Source: Porticoccaceae bacterium UBA1989 (lineage in GTDB: Bacteria; Pseudomonadota; Gammaproteobacteria; Pseudomonadales; Porticoccaceae). Taken from it: a DNA stretch of 22,833 bases. Each line of letters starts with the position of its first letter. Positions within the stretch are counted from its first letter, which is position 1. The stretch lies in the NCBI GenBank assembly GCA_002335945.1, contig DDDD01000098.1, forward strand, positions 1 through 22,833, given 5' to 3'. The position numbers and the translations under genes were made by a program. The notes under the pieces are model-generated. The model was not told the origin of the DNA. It searched no databases and worked only from the letters and a program-made list of their open reading frames with translations. This document shows positions 1 through 6,641 of this stretch, one piece after another.

Positions 1-236
1 GCATCAAACGCAGCAGTAATCGACTCAGCACTGGTTACATCCAAGGCAACCGCAAATGCTTCACCACCATCAGCCTTAATCTCAGCAACCAACGCCTCTA
101 GGCGGTCTACACGGCGTGCCGCAACCACTACCTTAGCCCCACGAGCCGCCAAGATTTTCGCAAAATTAACGCCAAAACCACTAGATGCGCCGGTTACCAT
201 GGCAACTTTGCCAGTCATATCGAATTCTGTGTTCAC
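1..236 (-). CDS. Short-chain dehydrogenase/reductase, N-terminal part
   Basis: This is the first 78 or so codons of an NAD(P)-dependent oxidoreductase of the SDR family; the rest lies beyond the left edge. The N-terminal Rossmann fold is clear: the glycine-rich TGASSGFG motif at about residues 15-22 binds the dinucleotide, and it is followed by the helix and the AARR turn typical of NADP-preferring members. A later LDVTS segment matches the usual conserved Asp after strand 3. I chose the GTG start at 236 because an AAGGA-type ribosome site lies 7-8 bases upstream; an in-frame ATG six codons later (218) is the alternative and lacks as good a site. The substrate cannot be told, since the catalytic Ser-Tyr-Lys region is missing. 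It diverges from the MAPEG gene to the right. Confidence 0.85.
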   Translation of the reverse strand, partial: MNTEFDMTGKVAMVTGASSGFGVNFAKILAARGAKVVVAARRVDRLEALVAEIKADGGEAFAVALDVTSAESITAAFD

Positions 237-506
237 TGTTCGGTCCTTTTATTTATTGATATTGGATTGGATGCTTGTTTTTAGGGGCACAGTTTAACCC
301 GCAGAGGCTTACAGCCACTATAAAAAAAAAGACTCCAGAGTTCTGCTATTCACAGGCAACCGGCACCTTGAAACTAAACAGGTAAAATGCTCCGGATTCG
401 TCTATTTTAAACTCAACAGTCGGGGGATTGACTGCGGCACTGACTATGCTTTCACCAGATTTAATGCCATAGTCAGCCAAATCTCATCATCCTTAACGGA
501 GTTAAT

Positions 507-902
507 ATGCAACTGCCAGCCTTACTCAGCGTGACGCCTATCTATATTGCAATTTTGGGGCTGCTATTCATACCCTTCACTCTCCGCGCTGGTTTATACC
601 GAGTGAAAAGCAAGATTCTCATCGGTACCGGCGACGATCCAGAAATGCTGCGCCGCATTCGTGGCCAAGGCAACTTTGTTGAAACCGTGCCCATAGCCCT
701 CCTGCTGATTATCGCCATGGAATTAGTGGGCGCCAAAGATATGTGGCTTCATGGTCTCGGTATCGCACTGGTTCTCGGACGTATCTGCCACTACGTGGCT
801 ATCACCGAAATTGGGCCGTCCGTCTGCCGCCCGATAGGCATGTTGAGCACACTACTAACCATTTTGATCAGCTCACTATGGATTCTTGTTAGTACCCTGT
901 AA
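507..902 (+). CDS. MAPEG-family integral membrane protein
   Basis: A 131-residue protein with about four hydrophobic segments (roughly residues 8-28, 60-77, 80-97 and 108-130), the size and topology of the MAPEG family (membrane-associated proteins in eicosanoid and glutathione metabolism). The family signature is visible at residues 52-59 (RGQGNFVE, matching the RxxxNxxE core), where Arg, Asn and Glu contribute to the glutathione site in characterised members. Bacterial versions are mostly uncharacterised and may act as membrane glutathione transferases or peroxidases; the substrate here is unknown. The ATG is preceded by a GGAG ribosome site seven bases away. It appears monocistronic, with no gene for 330 bases downstream on this strand. 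Confidence 0.85.
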   Translation: MQLPALLSVTPIYIAILGLLFIPFTLRAGLYRVKSKILIGTGDDPEMLRRIRGQGNFVETVPIALLLIIAMELVGAKDMWLHGLGIALVLGRICHYVAITEIGPSVCRPIGMLSTLLTILISSLWILVSTL

Positions 903-1177
903 TACTAAAAAATAAAACATGCTAAAAGGGTGAAATTCAATTTGTTGGGGGCGTATGTTTTGTCACTAGTTGGCTTTTTCTGAGCATGAAAAAAATTTCG
1001 ATCTCAAGCGCTCTCCCAATCATTTACCTGCCGAGTTTGATCTTAATTACCGTATCGATTGGCTCAAAGATAAATATCTGCAGCTTAATACCATAGGGCC
1101 ATATGACCCTATTAGAGCGTGGTTTAAAACAAAGCAGCTTCTCTGCGTTTAGAATGGCAGTCGGACACAACCTCAAA
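903..1177. other. Gene-poor spacer upstream of the RHH-RelE operon
   Basis: No credible gene. A 36-codon frame with an ATG at 986 and stop at 1096 would encode a Lys-Lys start followed by a hydrophobic stretch, and a TTG-started 60-codon frame overlaps it at 970-1152. Neither has a convincing ribosome site or recognisable family. The stretch is AT-rich and holds a near-perfect palindrome at 1093-1112. No terminator is visible after the MAPEG gene. Confidence 0.5.
1093..1112. repeat. 20-bp near-perfect palindrome
   Basis: The sequence reads ATAGGG, then a central CATATG flanked by C and A, then CCCTAT. It equals its own reverse complement except at one symmetrical pair (C/A), which becomes a G-U wobble in RNA. 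It lies 66 bases before the -35 box of the RHH-RelE operon. It could be an operator for a dimeric regulator or just a remnant; no function is shown. Confidence 0.45.
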
Positions 1178-1206
1178 TTGACGCTATAACGTTGTAACGC
1201 TATAAT
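1178..1206 (+). promoter_or_regulatory. Sigma-70 promoter with embedded repeats for the RHH-RelE operon
   Basis: A TTGACG -35 box (1178-1183) and a perfect TATAAT -10 box (1201-1206) are separated by the ideal 17 bases. The 9-base word ACGCTATAA occurs twice in direct orientation (1181-1189 and 1197-1205), so one copy overlaps each promoter box. Between them is an AACGTT-centred imperfect inverted repeat. RHH antitoxins commonly repress their own promoter through short repeats, so this is a plausible autoregulatory operator. Transcription would start near 1213, leaving a leader of about 20 bases. Confidence 0.75.
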
Positions 1207-1231
1207 GCCCTCAATTAATGGAGGTTTCACA

Positions 1232-1465
1232 ATGAGCAATTTATCTAAAAGATCGACAGTTTATTTCGACCCTGCCATTCACCAGGCATTGAGACTCAAA
1301 GCGGCCTCCACTCATCTTTCTGTGTCCGATCTAGTCAATGAAGCCGTTAGAGCACATCTCACAGAAGATCAGGAAGACCTTCAAGCATTTAGCGACAGAG
1401 TCAATGAGCCAGAGATGAGCTATGAGACATTGCTTAATGACTTAAAAAAACATGACAAAATATAA
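1232..1465 (+). CDS. Ribbon-helix-helix antitoxin of a type II toxin-antitoxin system
   Basis: A 77-residue protein. The N-terminal part (about residues 6-45) fits a ribbon-helix-helix DNA-binding fold: a short strand (RSTVYFDP), helix A (IHQALRLKAAST), the turn HLSVSDLV and helix B (NEAVRAHL). The acidic C-terminal part, including SYETLLNDLK, is the type of segment that wraps and neutralises a RelE/ParE toxin. I chose the ATG at 1232 because a GGAGG site lies seven bases upstream; an in-frame ATG at 1205 overlaps the -10 box and cannot be in the transcript. The reading frame overlaps the toxin gene by 14 bases, a usual arrangement that couples translation. The protein very likely represses its own promoter together with the toxin. 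Confidence 0.85.
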   Translation: MSNLSKRSTVYFDPAIHQALRLKAASTHLSVSDLVNEAVRAHLTEDQEDLQAFSDRVNEPEMSYETLLNDLKKHDKI

Positions 1466-1715
1466 AGTCACATTTAAAAAGTCAGTCGCAAAAGATTTAA
1501 GGGCGATTCCCAAAGGGGACGTTAAGCGAATTCTAAATCAAATTGACCTTTTAGCCTGTGACCCAAGATCTGAGGGTTGTATTAAGCTATCGAGCCAGCA
1601 GCAATATAGGGTCCGTGTTGGACTTTATCGAATAATCTATGACATACGAGATGCCATGCTAGTCGTTCATGTCGTGAAAATTGGTCACAGATCCAATATC
1701 TACAACGGCAATTAA
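1452..1715 (+). CDS. RelE/ParE-superfamily toxin
   Basis: An 87-residue basic protein of the RelE fold. Characteristic features are the N-terminal strand and helix (YKVTFKKSVAKDLRAIP), the basic strand pair QYRVRVGLYRIIYDI (residues 51-65) and the C-terminal strand VVHVVKIGHRSNIY (71-84). In RelE enzymes, Arg and His/Tyr residues on these strands bind or cut mRNA in the ribosomal A site; Arg53, Arg55, Arg60, His79, Arg80 and Tyr84 are candidates. The pattern GHR-x-x-IY is typical of RelE rather than gyrase-targeting ParE, but the target is inference. The frame is complete, so the toxin looks active. It follows its antitoxin with a 14-base overlap and is under the same promoter. Confidence 0.85.
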   Translation: MTKYKVTFKKSVAKDLRAIPKGDVKRILNQIDLLACDPRSEGCIKLSSQQQYRVRVGLYRIIYDIRDAMLVVHVVKIGHRSNIYNGN

Positions 1716-1742
1716 CACGACACTGTAGTGATCAAGTGCCTA

Positions 1743-2435
1743 TCAGCCATAAGTAATATGCTGCTTCATCTCATTCGTATCCAGATGCGGAATACTATTA
1801 AACCCGGTCAGGTTCATCTTCTTCTCATTAAAAAAGAAATGACTAAACGCTGTATTTTTATATTGCAGGTTTAAATCAAAAATATTCTCATCGGGAATGC
1901 CCAGCACCGACCCAACAAAAGCGCTAATAGAACCGCCAGACCCAATCGCTAAGATACGGTTGCCGCTGTCTGCCATGGCTTTGATCTGCTGTTGAGCATC
2001 TAAAACTCTCGCTTTAAATTCGCTCCAGCTCTCTGGTAGGTCCTCAATTTTGTCTTGTGTCCATAGGCTCAGCACCTTTCGCAGCAGCCGAAAATGGTGT
2101 CGGTTGTCTTTAGGATTGTCGGCAATCGCTTGGAACATAGGATCATCGCCATGGGTGACCTTGTAGGAATCGATCATGGCGATAAAGTTATATTCATTCA
2201 GCCCTGGCAATACCAGTCGGCTACTGCAATCGATATTCATACCCGCACAGATACCGTTCATGGTCTCGTGATGACGCACCATATCGCCTACCACCAGGGT
2301 ATCGAACTTGAGGCCACGCATACCCATATAGTCGCCTAGCCAGCGAGACTGCTTGTGGCCAAGGTCAGAGAGTTGATCGTAATTGGCCGCGCCAAAGGAG
2401 GCTTGGGCGTGACGAACGAGGTAGAGCTCACTCAT
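1743..2435 (-). CDS. Histidine phosphatase superfamily protein (phosphoglycerate mutase-like)
   Basis: A 230-residue protein of the histidine phosphatase superfamily. The phospho-acceptor motif RHAQASFG is at residues 8-15 (His9 nucleophile). A second core Arg and acidic residue lie in RHHET (54-58). The second catalytic histidine, normally in an HGG motif, is absent: the equivalent place reads GSGGS (165-169). From memory, a related Pseudomonas-type subfamily has TSGG there, so this is probably a subfamily trait rather than damage. The substrate is unknown. An AGGA ribosome site supports the ATG. It converges with the RelE toxin gene (27-base gap) and diverges from the HigA-like gene. It appears cytoplasmic, with no signal peptide or membrane segment. 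Confidence 0.8.
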   Translation of the reverse strand: MSELYLVRHAQASFGAANYDQLSDLGHKQSRWLGDYMGMRGLKFDTLVVGDMVRHHETMNGICAGMNIDCSSRLVLPGLNEYNFIAMIDSYKVTHGDDPMFQAIADNPKDNRHHFRLLRKVLSLWTQDKIEDLPESWSEFKARVLDAQQQIKAMADSGNRILAIGSGGSISAFVGSVLGIPDENIFDLNLQYKNTAFSHFFFNEKKMNLTGFNSIPHLDTNEMKQHITYG

Positions 2436-2630
2436 GGGGATTCCTGCATGAAATTGGATTATTGTTAAAATCTGTATTTAAGCGCAATTCACTGGCAATG
2501 GGTAGTTGCATAAAGGGATATAGGGTATTTCTGAGATTGATTGATACTCAGTTTAAATCGCTATAACGGCAATAAAGCCTACTTGGGAAAACCTGCTATT
2601 AATTAATTAAATAATGATTGAGAACGCCAT

Positions 2631-2918
2631 ATGCGCATACACAACCCCCCTCACCCAGGATCAATAATAAAAGAACTGTGTCTTGAGCCATTGGGACTGT
2701 CGGTAACAGATGCGGCTAAGGCTCTTGGCGTCAGCCGTAAAACCCTGTCTTGCGTCGTTAATGGTAAGGCCGGCATTAGCTCTGAGATGGCTGTTCGTCT
2801 GTCTATTGCATTTAACACCTCGTCAGAGACCTGGGTCACTCAGCAAGCGCAACATGATCTTTGGCATGCTGAGCAACATCGTCATGAGCTAAAAGTAACG
2901 CCCCTTTCAGCGGCTTAA
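2631..2918 (+). CDS. HigA/VapI-type antitoxin-like XRE regulator (orphan)
   Basis: A 95-residue helix-turn-helix protein of the HigA (VapI) family. The opening HNPPHPGSIIKE is the classic HigA start, the helix-turn-helix spans about residues 23-50 (LSVTDAAKALGVSRKTLSCVVNGKAGIS), and the tail has the family's SETWVTQQAQHDLW pattern (residues 65-78). HigA neutralises the RelE-like mRNA-cleaving toxin HigB, whose gene normally sits just upstream. Here the 195 bases upstream hold no HigB-like frame, so this is an orphan. It is followed 14 bases later by an OsmC-family gene and is probably co-transcribed with it, so it may now act as a local transcription repressor. That role is inference. Confidence 0.85.
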   Translation: MRIHNPPHPGSIIKELCLEPLGLSVTDAAKALGVSRKTLSCVVNGKAGISSEMAVRLSIAFNTSSETWVTQQAQHDLWHAEQHRHELKVTPLSAA

Positions 2919-2932
2919 TAAAAGGAATCTAT

Positions 2933-3400
2933 ATGTCTGAATATAGCGCCAAAATAGTGTGGAACCGCCAACCAAACGACGCCTTCATCGATAACAAATA
3001 CAGCCGCGGCCATACCTGGGAGTTTGATGGCGGTACCATCGTTGCTGCCTCCTCTGCGCCATCCATTGTCCCTCTCCCCTATTCCGTAGAGGCTAACGTA
3101 GACCCAGAAGAAGCTTTTTTGGCCTCTATATCAAGCTGCCATATGCTGTTCTTTCTTGGTATTGCCGGGAAGAAGCGCCTTGTAATCGACGAATATATTG
3201 ATAATCCGATTGGTTTAATGGAGACAGATTCTGAGGGAAAAGTCTCTATGACTAAGGTCAATCTGCGCCCGCAGGTAAGCTTTTCTGGCAAACAGCCCAC
3301 GTTTGAAGTGCTGGAGAAAATGCACCATCAGGCCCATGAGCTTTGTTTTATTGCTAATTCGGTGAAGACTGAGATTGTGACAGAGATTATTACCAGCTAA
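2933..3400 (+). CDS. OsmC/Ohr-family peroxiredoxin-like protein
   Basis: A 155-residue protein of the OsmC family, thiol peroxidases that reduce organic hydroperoxides. The two family cysteines are present: Cys69 in SISSCHM, at the start of the long central helix, and Cys138 in HELCFIANS. The preceding DPEEAFLAS (57-65) is the usual acidic entry to that helix. The pattern AHELCFIANS marks the YhfA/OsmC-like branch rather than classic Ohr, so the exact peroxide substrate is uncertain. An AGGA site six bases before the ATG supports the start. It lies 14 bases after the HigA-like gene, suggesting one transcript and possible control by that repressor. Its stop codon overlaps the end of the broken parE read from the other strand. 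Confidence 0.85.
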   Translation: MSEYSAKIVWNRQPNDAFIDNKYSRGHTWEFDGGTIVAASSAPSIVPLPYSVEANVDPEEAFLASISSCHMLFFLGIAGKKRLVIDEYIDNPIGLMETDSEGKVSMTKVNLRPQVSFSGKQPTFEVLEKMHHQAHELCFIANSVKTEIVTEIITS

Positions 3401-3695
3401 TCCACAAATATAGAGATGGCATCCATGCTCTTGTGGAGAATTCTAATCACTTCAGTTTTTCCATCTGTTTTGATTTTGTAAAAGATAATATGGTTTTGAC
3501 TTGGGAATTTCCTGTACCCTGAAGAATAAAATCGCAGGTCACACCCAAGCTTGGTGTCTGTGCAATCATCGAAAAGGCATCATCCAATTTTTTTACAGAG
3601 TAATTTCGCTGTCTCCGTCCCCAGCGATCTTCCGTATACCTTGCTATAGATTTTAGGTCAGCCAGAGCAAGTCGCTTTAGCGTTAATCGGTTCAT
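3397..3695 (-). pseudogene. parE: ParE-family toxin gene, frameshifted
   Basis: The first 57 or so codons encode a typical ParE start (RLALADLKSIARYTEDRWG, then SLGVTCDFI). The frame then gives an unrelated tail and stops at 3447 after 82 codons. The missing end is intact in the neighbouring frame: GYRKFPSQNHIIFYKI, then KTEVIRILHKSMD, running to a stop at 3397-3399. The break falls at the GGG run at 3517-3519 (minus-strand sense); one extra G would restore a protein of about 99 residues, the normal ParE length. So the toxin gene has lost one base, or the read has an indel. ParE toxins inhibit DNA gyrase, and the lost C-terminal strand is needed by the family. The ATG directly abuts the antitoxin stop codon. 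Confidence 0.85.
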
Positions 3696-3947
3696 CTATT
3701 CCTTGGATTCGTCTCTTTCCCTGTCTAGTTCTACCATCAATGTCTCGTAGCTATAATCGGCCGGACCACTCTTATCTCCATCCATCAGCATTTGGCGTAA
3801 GGCCAGTATCTTGCTTTCATTATCTTCAAGTGCGCGAAGACCTGCGCGAACCACTTCACTAACAGAGCCATAGCGACCGCTTTTGATCTGATAGGTAACA
3901 AATCCATCAAAATGATCACCGAGAGTAATGCTTGTATTCTTAGACAT
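3696..3947 (-). CDS. parD: ParD-family ribbon-helix-helix antitoxin
   Basis: An 83-residue antitoxin of the ParD/CC2985 family. The N-terminal ribbon-helix-helix is clear: NTSITLGDHFDGFV, then IKSGRYGSVSEVVRAGLRALED (to about residue 42). The charged C-terminal tail with SYETLMVELDRERDE would bind ParE. I chose the ATG at 3947, which has a GAGG ribosome site six bases upstream; the frame stays open much further (to 4112), but that extension has no family similarity and crosses the likely promoter. The stop is immediately followed by the ATG of parE. The antitoxin is intact although its toxin gene is frameshifted, so it may persist as an autorepressor or as protection against related toxins. 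Confidence 0.88.
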   Translation of the reverse strand: MSKNTSITLGDHFDGFVTYQIKSGRYGSVSEVVRAGLRALEDNESKILALRQMLMDGDKSGPADYSYETLMVELDRERDESKE

Positions 3948-3971
3948 ATGCGACCTCAAAAGTACCAGTAA

Positions 3972-4007
3972 ATACCTAATTTTGGTATAGCACCTAGTGG
4001 AAGTCAA
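3972..4007 (-). promoter_or_regulatory. Candidate parDE promoter with inverted-repeat operator
   Basis: On the minus strand a TTGACT box (4002-4007) is followed, 17 bases on, by a weak CAAAAT -10 box (3979-3984). The -10 lies inside an inverted repeat ATACC-7-GGTAT (3972-3988); a further GTACC word occurs at 3962-3966. ParD proteins bind such short repeats to shut off their own operon. The repeat is seen directly; the promoter boxes are a modest match. Confidence 0.45.
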
Positions 4008-4175
4008 TTGAGGTGGACTAAAAATCATAGGGTTAAGGCCATAAATATTGAGCCCCGCGGACCCAACCTCAACTACAAAAATATCCCAAAAACCCCTATA
4101 AAAATTAGTCACTTAGGCGTATACTCCGCCGCCTCACATTCCGGGGCCTAAACTCCCCAAGCCACAGGTAAATTA

Positions 4176-6182
4176 ATGTCATCCGTTGACTTCGAATCAC
4201 TGGGTATTTCTGCCCCCGTTCTTAAAGCCGTACAGCAACTCGGCTATGAGCAACCCTCCCCTGTTCAGGCGCAGAGTATTCCTATTCTGTTGGCGGGTAA
4301 AAACCTGCTAGGTACCGCCCAGACTGGTACTGGCAAGACTGCAGCTTTTGCGCTGCCGTTTTTGAGTATGTTGGACGAGAAACAAAAAACACCTCAGGTT
4401 CTGGTGCTTACGCCGACTCGCGAGCTTGCGATTCAGGTTGCTGAAGCATTCCAGAGCTATGCAAAACACATCAAAGGTTTTCACGTTCTGCCCATTTACG
4501 GTGGCGCAGATATCCAGGGTCAGCTGCGTGGTTTGAAGCGCGGTGCTCAGGTTGTTGTGGGTACGCCGGGTCGTATGCTTGACCATTTGCGTCGTCGCAG
4601 CTTGGATCTGAGTCAGGTTCGTGGCCTGGTTCTGGATGAAGCTGACGAAATGCTGCGTATGGGCTTTATCGATGATGTTGAAACGATTCTGGCGCAAACG
4701 CCGAGTAACTGTCAGCGCGCATTGTTCTCTGCAACTATGCCCCCTGCCATTCGCCGCGTTAGTACCAAGTACTTAGGCGATGCTGAGACGGTTAGCATTG
4801 AAGCTAAAACTAAGACTGTTGAGCGTATTGAACAGCAGTATGTCACGGTTAAGAGCCACCAGAAGATGGATGCGCTTACTCGCTTCCTTGAAGTTGAAAC
4901 CTTTGATGGCATGATCATTTTTGTGCGTACCAAGTCTTCGACCGTCGATATTGCTGAGCGCTTAGAAGCTCGCGGATTCTCCTCTTCTCCGCTAAATGGC
5001 GATTTGAGTCAGGCTATTCGTGAGCGCACGATTAACCGCCTGAAGAAAGGCCAGATTGATATTGTTGTGGCGACTGATGTTGCTGCCCGTGGTCTGGATG
5101 TTGAACGCATCAGCCATGTTATTAACTTTGATATTCCTTACGACAATGAGTCCTATGTTCACCGTATTGGTCGAACGGGCCGTGCAGGTCGTGAAGGTAA
5201 GGCTGTGTTGTTTATCACGCCTAAAGAAAACCGTCTGTTGCGTTCGATTGAGAAGTCGACGCGCCAGACTATCAAGCCAATGACCATGCCAAGCAACGAA
5301 GAAGTTAGCGGCTTGCGCATTCAGCAGTTTACCGATCAGTTAATTAAGAACATGGAAAATCCTAAGCTGGATAAATTCCGTTCGTTGATTGAGAAGCTGG
5401 TCACTGAGAACGAGCTAGACATTACTGATGTTGCTACTGCTCTGGCGTTTGAAAACCAAAAAGATCGTCCGCTGTTTCCTCGTTTGGACGCTATAGCGAC
5501 ACCTTCACTGTCACGCAGTGATAGAGCACCAGCACCGCGAGACAATAACCGCGACAGGGGCCGTAACGATCGTAATGATCGTGGCGGTGATCGCAAAGAA
5601 CGTAGCGAACGTCCGAGACGCGAATCTGTTGATAAGTCAGGTCGCGATCCTAATGTTGCTATGGTCACTTACCGTTTGGAAGTGGGCCATAACGACGGCA
5701 TTTCTCCTAGCAACATTGTTGGCGCCATTGCCAATGAAGCGGACATCAGCAGCCAATACATTGGCGAGATTAAGCTCCATGACGAATACAGCACCGTGGA
5801 CTTACCTGAGGGCATGCCTTCGGAGATGATGGATCACCTGCAAAAGGTTCGTATCTGTGCCAAGCCTATGCGTATTAGTGTTCATAACGCCGGTGCAGCA
5901 CCTTCTGGCGGCGACAGTGGTAAGAAGAAAGATTTTTCTGGCGACAAGCGAATCATCAGTCGCGATGTGACTAATAAGCGTACTGCAGATACTCAGCAGC
6001 CACCTAAGAAATCGTATAAGAAGAAAGCCGGTGGCAGCTATGCCAAAGACAGTGGTGACAGATCCGACCGTAAGCCTGCTGGAGATAAGCCTGCTTATTC
6101 TGGCAAGCCAACGGGTGACGGTTCTAGACCGATCACTAAGAAAAAGACCTATACCAAGAAGCCTAAGAAATCTAAAGGCTAG
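4176..6182 (+). CDS. deaD: DEAD-box ATP-dependent RNA helicase DeaD/CsdA
   Basis: A 668-residue DEAD-box RNA helicase that unwinds RNA duplexes in ribosome assembly and mRNA decay, chiefly at low temperature. Order of parts: Q-motif region (about 5-32), AQTGTGKT Walker A (48-55), PTRELA (80-85), TPGR (130-133), DEAD (154-157), SAT (185-187), the second RecA domain with VATDVAARGLDV (298-309) and HRIGRTGR (329-336). An Arg/Asp-rich linker (about 450-486) leads to a DbpA/CsdA-type RNA-binding domain (about 493-570), and a Lys/Gly-rich basic tail (571-668) follows. This architecture separates it from RhlE, SrmB and RhlB. The ribosome site is weak (AGG, seven bases before the ATG). No clear promoter or leader motif was found in the short spacer from parD. 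A tandem repeat begins exactly at its stop codon. Confidence 0.93.
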   Translation: MSSVDFESLGISAPVLKAVQQLGYEQPSPVQAQSIPILLAGKNLLGTAQTGTGKTAAFALPFLSMLDEKQKTPQVLVLTPTRELAIQVAEAFQSYAKHIKGFHVLPIYGGADIQGQLRGLKRGAQVVVGTPGRMLDHLRRRSLDLSQVRGLVLDEADEMLRMGFIDDVETILAQTPSNCQRALFSATMPPAIRRVSTKYLGDAETVSIEAKTKTVERIEQQYVTVKSHQKMDALTRFLEVETFDGMIIFVRTKSSTVDIAERLEARGFSSSPLNGDLSQAIRERTINRLKKGQIDIVVATDVAARGLDVERISHVINFDIPYDNESYVHRIGRTGRAGREGKAVLFITPKENRLLRSIEKSTRQTIKPMTMPSNEEVSGLRIQQFTDQLIKNMENPKLDKFRSLIEKLVTENELDITDVATALAFENQKDRPLFPRLDAIATPSLSRSDRAPAPRDNNRDRGRNDRNDRGGDRKERSERPRRESVDKSGRDPNVAMVTYRLEVGHNDGISPSNIVGAIANEADISSQYIGEIKLHDEYSTVDLPEGMPSEMMDHLQKVRICAKPMRISVHNAGAAPSGGDSGKKKDFSGDKRIISRDVTNKRTADTQQPPKKSYKKKAGGSYAKDSGDRSDRKPAGDKPAYSGKPTGDGSRPITKKKTYTKKPKKSKG

Positions 6183-6239
6183 TAGCGCGCTTTTTAGTTC
6201 TGTGCTTTCTAGTACTGTGCTTTGTAATAATGTGGTTTC
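6180..6239 (+). repeat. 15-bp tandem repeat, four copies, starting at the deaD stop codon
   Basis: Four consecutive 15-base units begin at 6180, 6195, 6210 and 6225. Each starts TAG or TAA and ends in a G/C-TTT-ish core; units 2 and 3 are nearly identical (TAGTTCTGTGCTTTC and TAGTACTGTGCTTTG). A fifth partial unit (TAGCAGAG) follows at 6240. Unit 1 contains the deaD stop codon, so each duplication adds another in-frame stop. Confidence 0.75.
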
Positions 6240-6254
6240 TAGCAGAGCCTACTC

Positions 6255-6581
6255 TTAGAGGTTGGTAATCAAACGATCTATCGCGGCCAGTCGAGAAATG
6301 ATGGCCGCCGCTTCAACTACCTGCCCTTTAAAAAACTCCTCTGCCATGGGTGCAATACTGCAGTTATCTGGCAGGGGTGCTTCGCTTTCAACAAGCTCGT
6401 ACATTCGCGGTAAGAACACAAACTGTAACCACTGGTTAAATAAAAGCTGATCTACAGCAAAGGGTTCGACGCTAGATAGCGCCTCTGGTGAGGGACTTTG
6501 CATTTCCCAAAGCTGCATTAGCCGCAGCTCTTTTTCTACTTCGACCAGCAAGTCTGCCAATGTCCTGTAATGCTCAAGCAT
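6255..6581 (-). CDS. YqcC-family protein (DUF446)
   Basis: A 108-residue protein matching the YqcC/DUF446 family in length and pattern: an N-terminal helix with many acidic residues and LLVEVEKELR, then LWEMQSPSPEAL, the conserved PFAVDQLLFNQWLQFVFLPRMYELVE (about residues 40-65) and a C-terminal segment with APMAEEFF. The family is all-helical and has no assigned biochemical role; in E. coli yqcC neighbours the tRNA pseudouridine synthase gene truC. Here it follows dinG on the same strand after a 60-base gap. An AAGG site eight bases before the ATG supports the start. It is convergent with deaD. Confidence 0.8.
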   Translation of the reverse strand: MLEHYRTLADLLVEVEKELRLMQLWEMQSPSPEALSSVEPFAVDQLLFNQWLQFVFLPRMYELVESEAPLPDNCSIAPMAEEFFKGQVVEAAAIISRLAAIDRLITNL

Positions 6582-6641
6582 AAGTTTTTACCTTCTTAGC
6601 TCTTACCTTCTCTGCTACTTTAACTAGCACTCAAAAACGTA

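Noticed and set aside
970..1152. 60-codon frame with a TTG start, and an overlapping 36-codon hydrophobic frame (986-1096)
   Set aside because: No good ribosome site, no family resemblance, and the two frames overlap each other; kept only as a note in the spacer entry.
3500..3530. Programmed -1 frameshift in parE
   Set aside because: No X-XXY-YYZ slippery heptamer at the shift point and no obvious downstream structure; a one-base deletion is simpler.
3948..4112. N-terminal extension of the ParD frame to 4112
   Set aside because: The extension is not ParD-like, has no ribosome site, and would cover the promoter; the ATG at 3947 has a GAGG site.
5336..5668. Antisense frame rich in Arg/Ser/Leu within deaD
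   Set aside because: It is a shadow of the repetitive Arg/Asp linker codons on the other strand.
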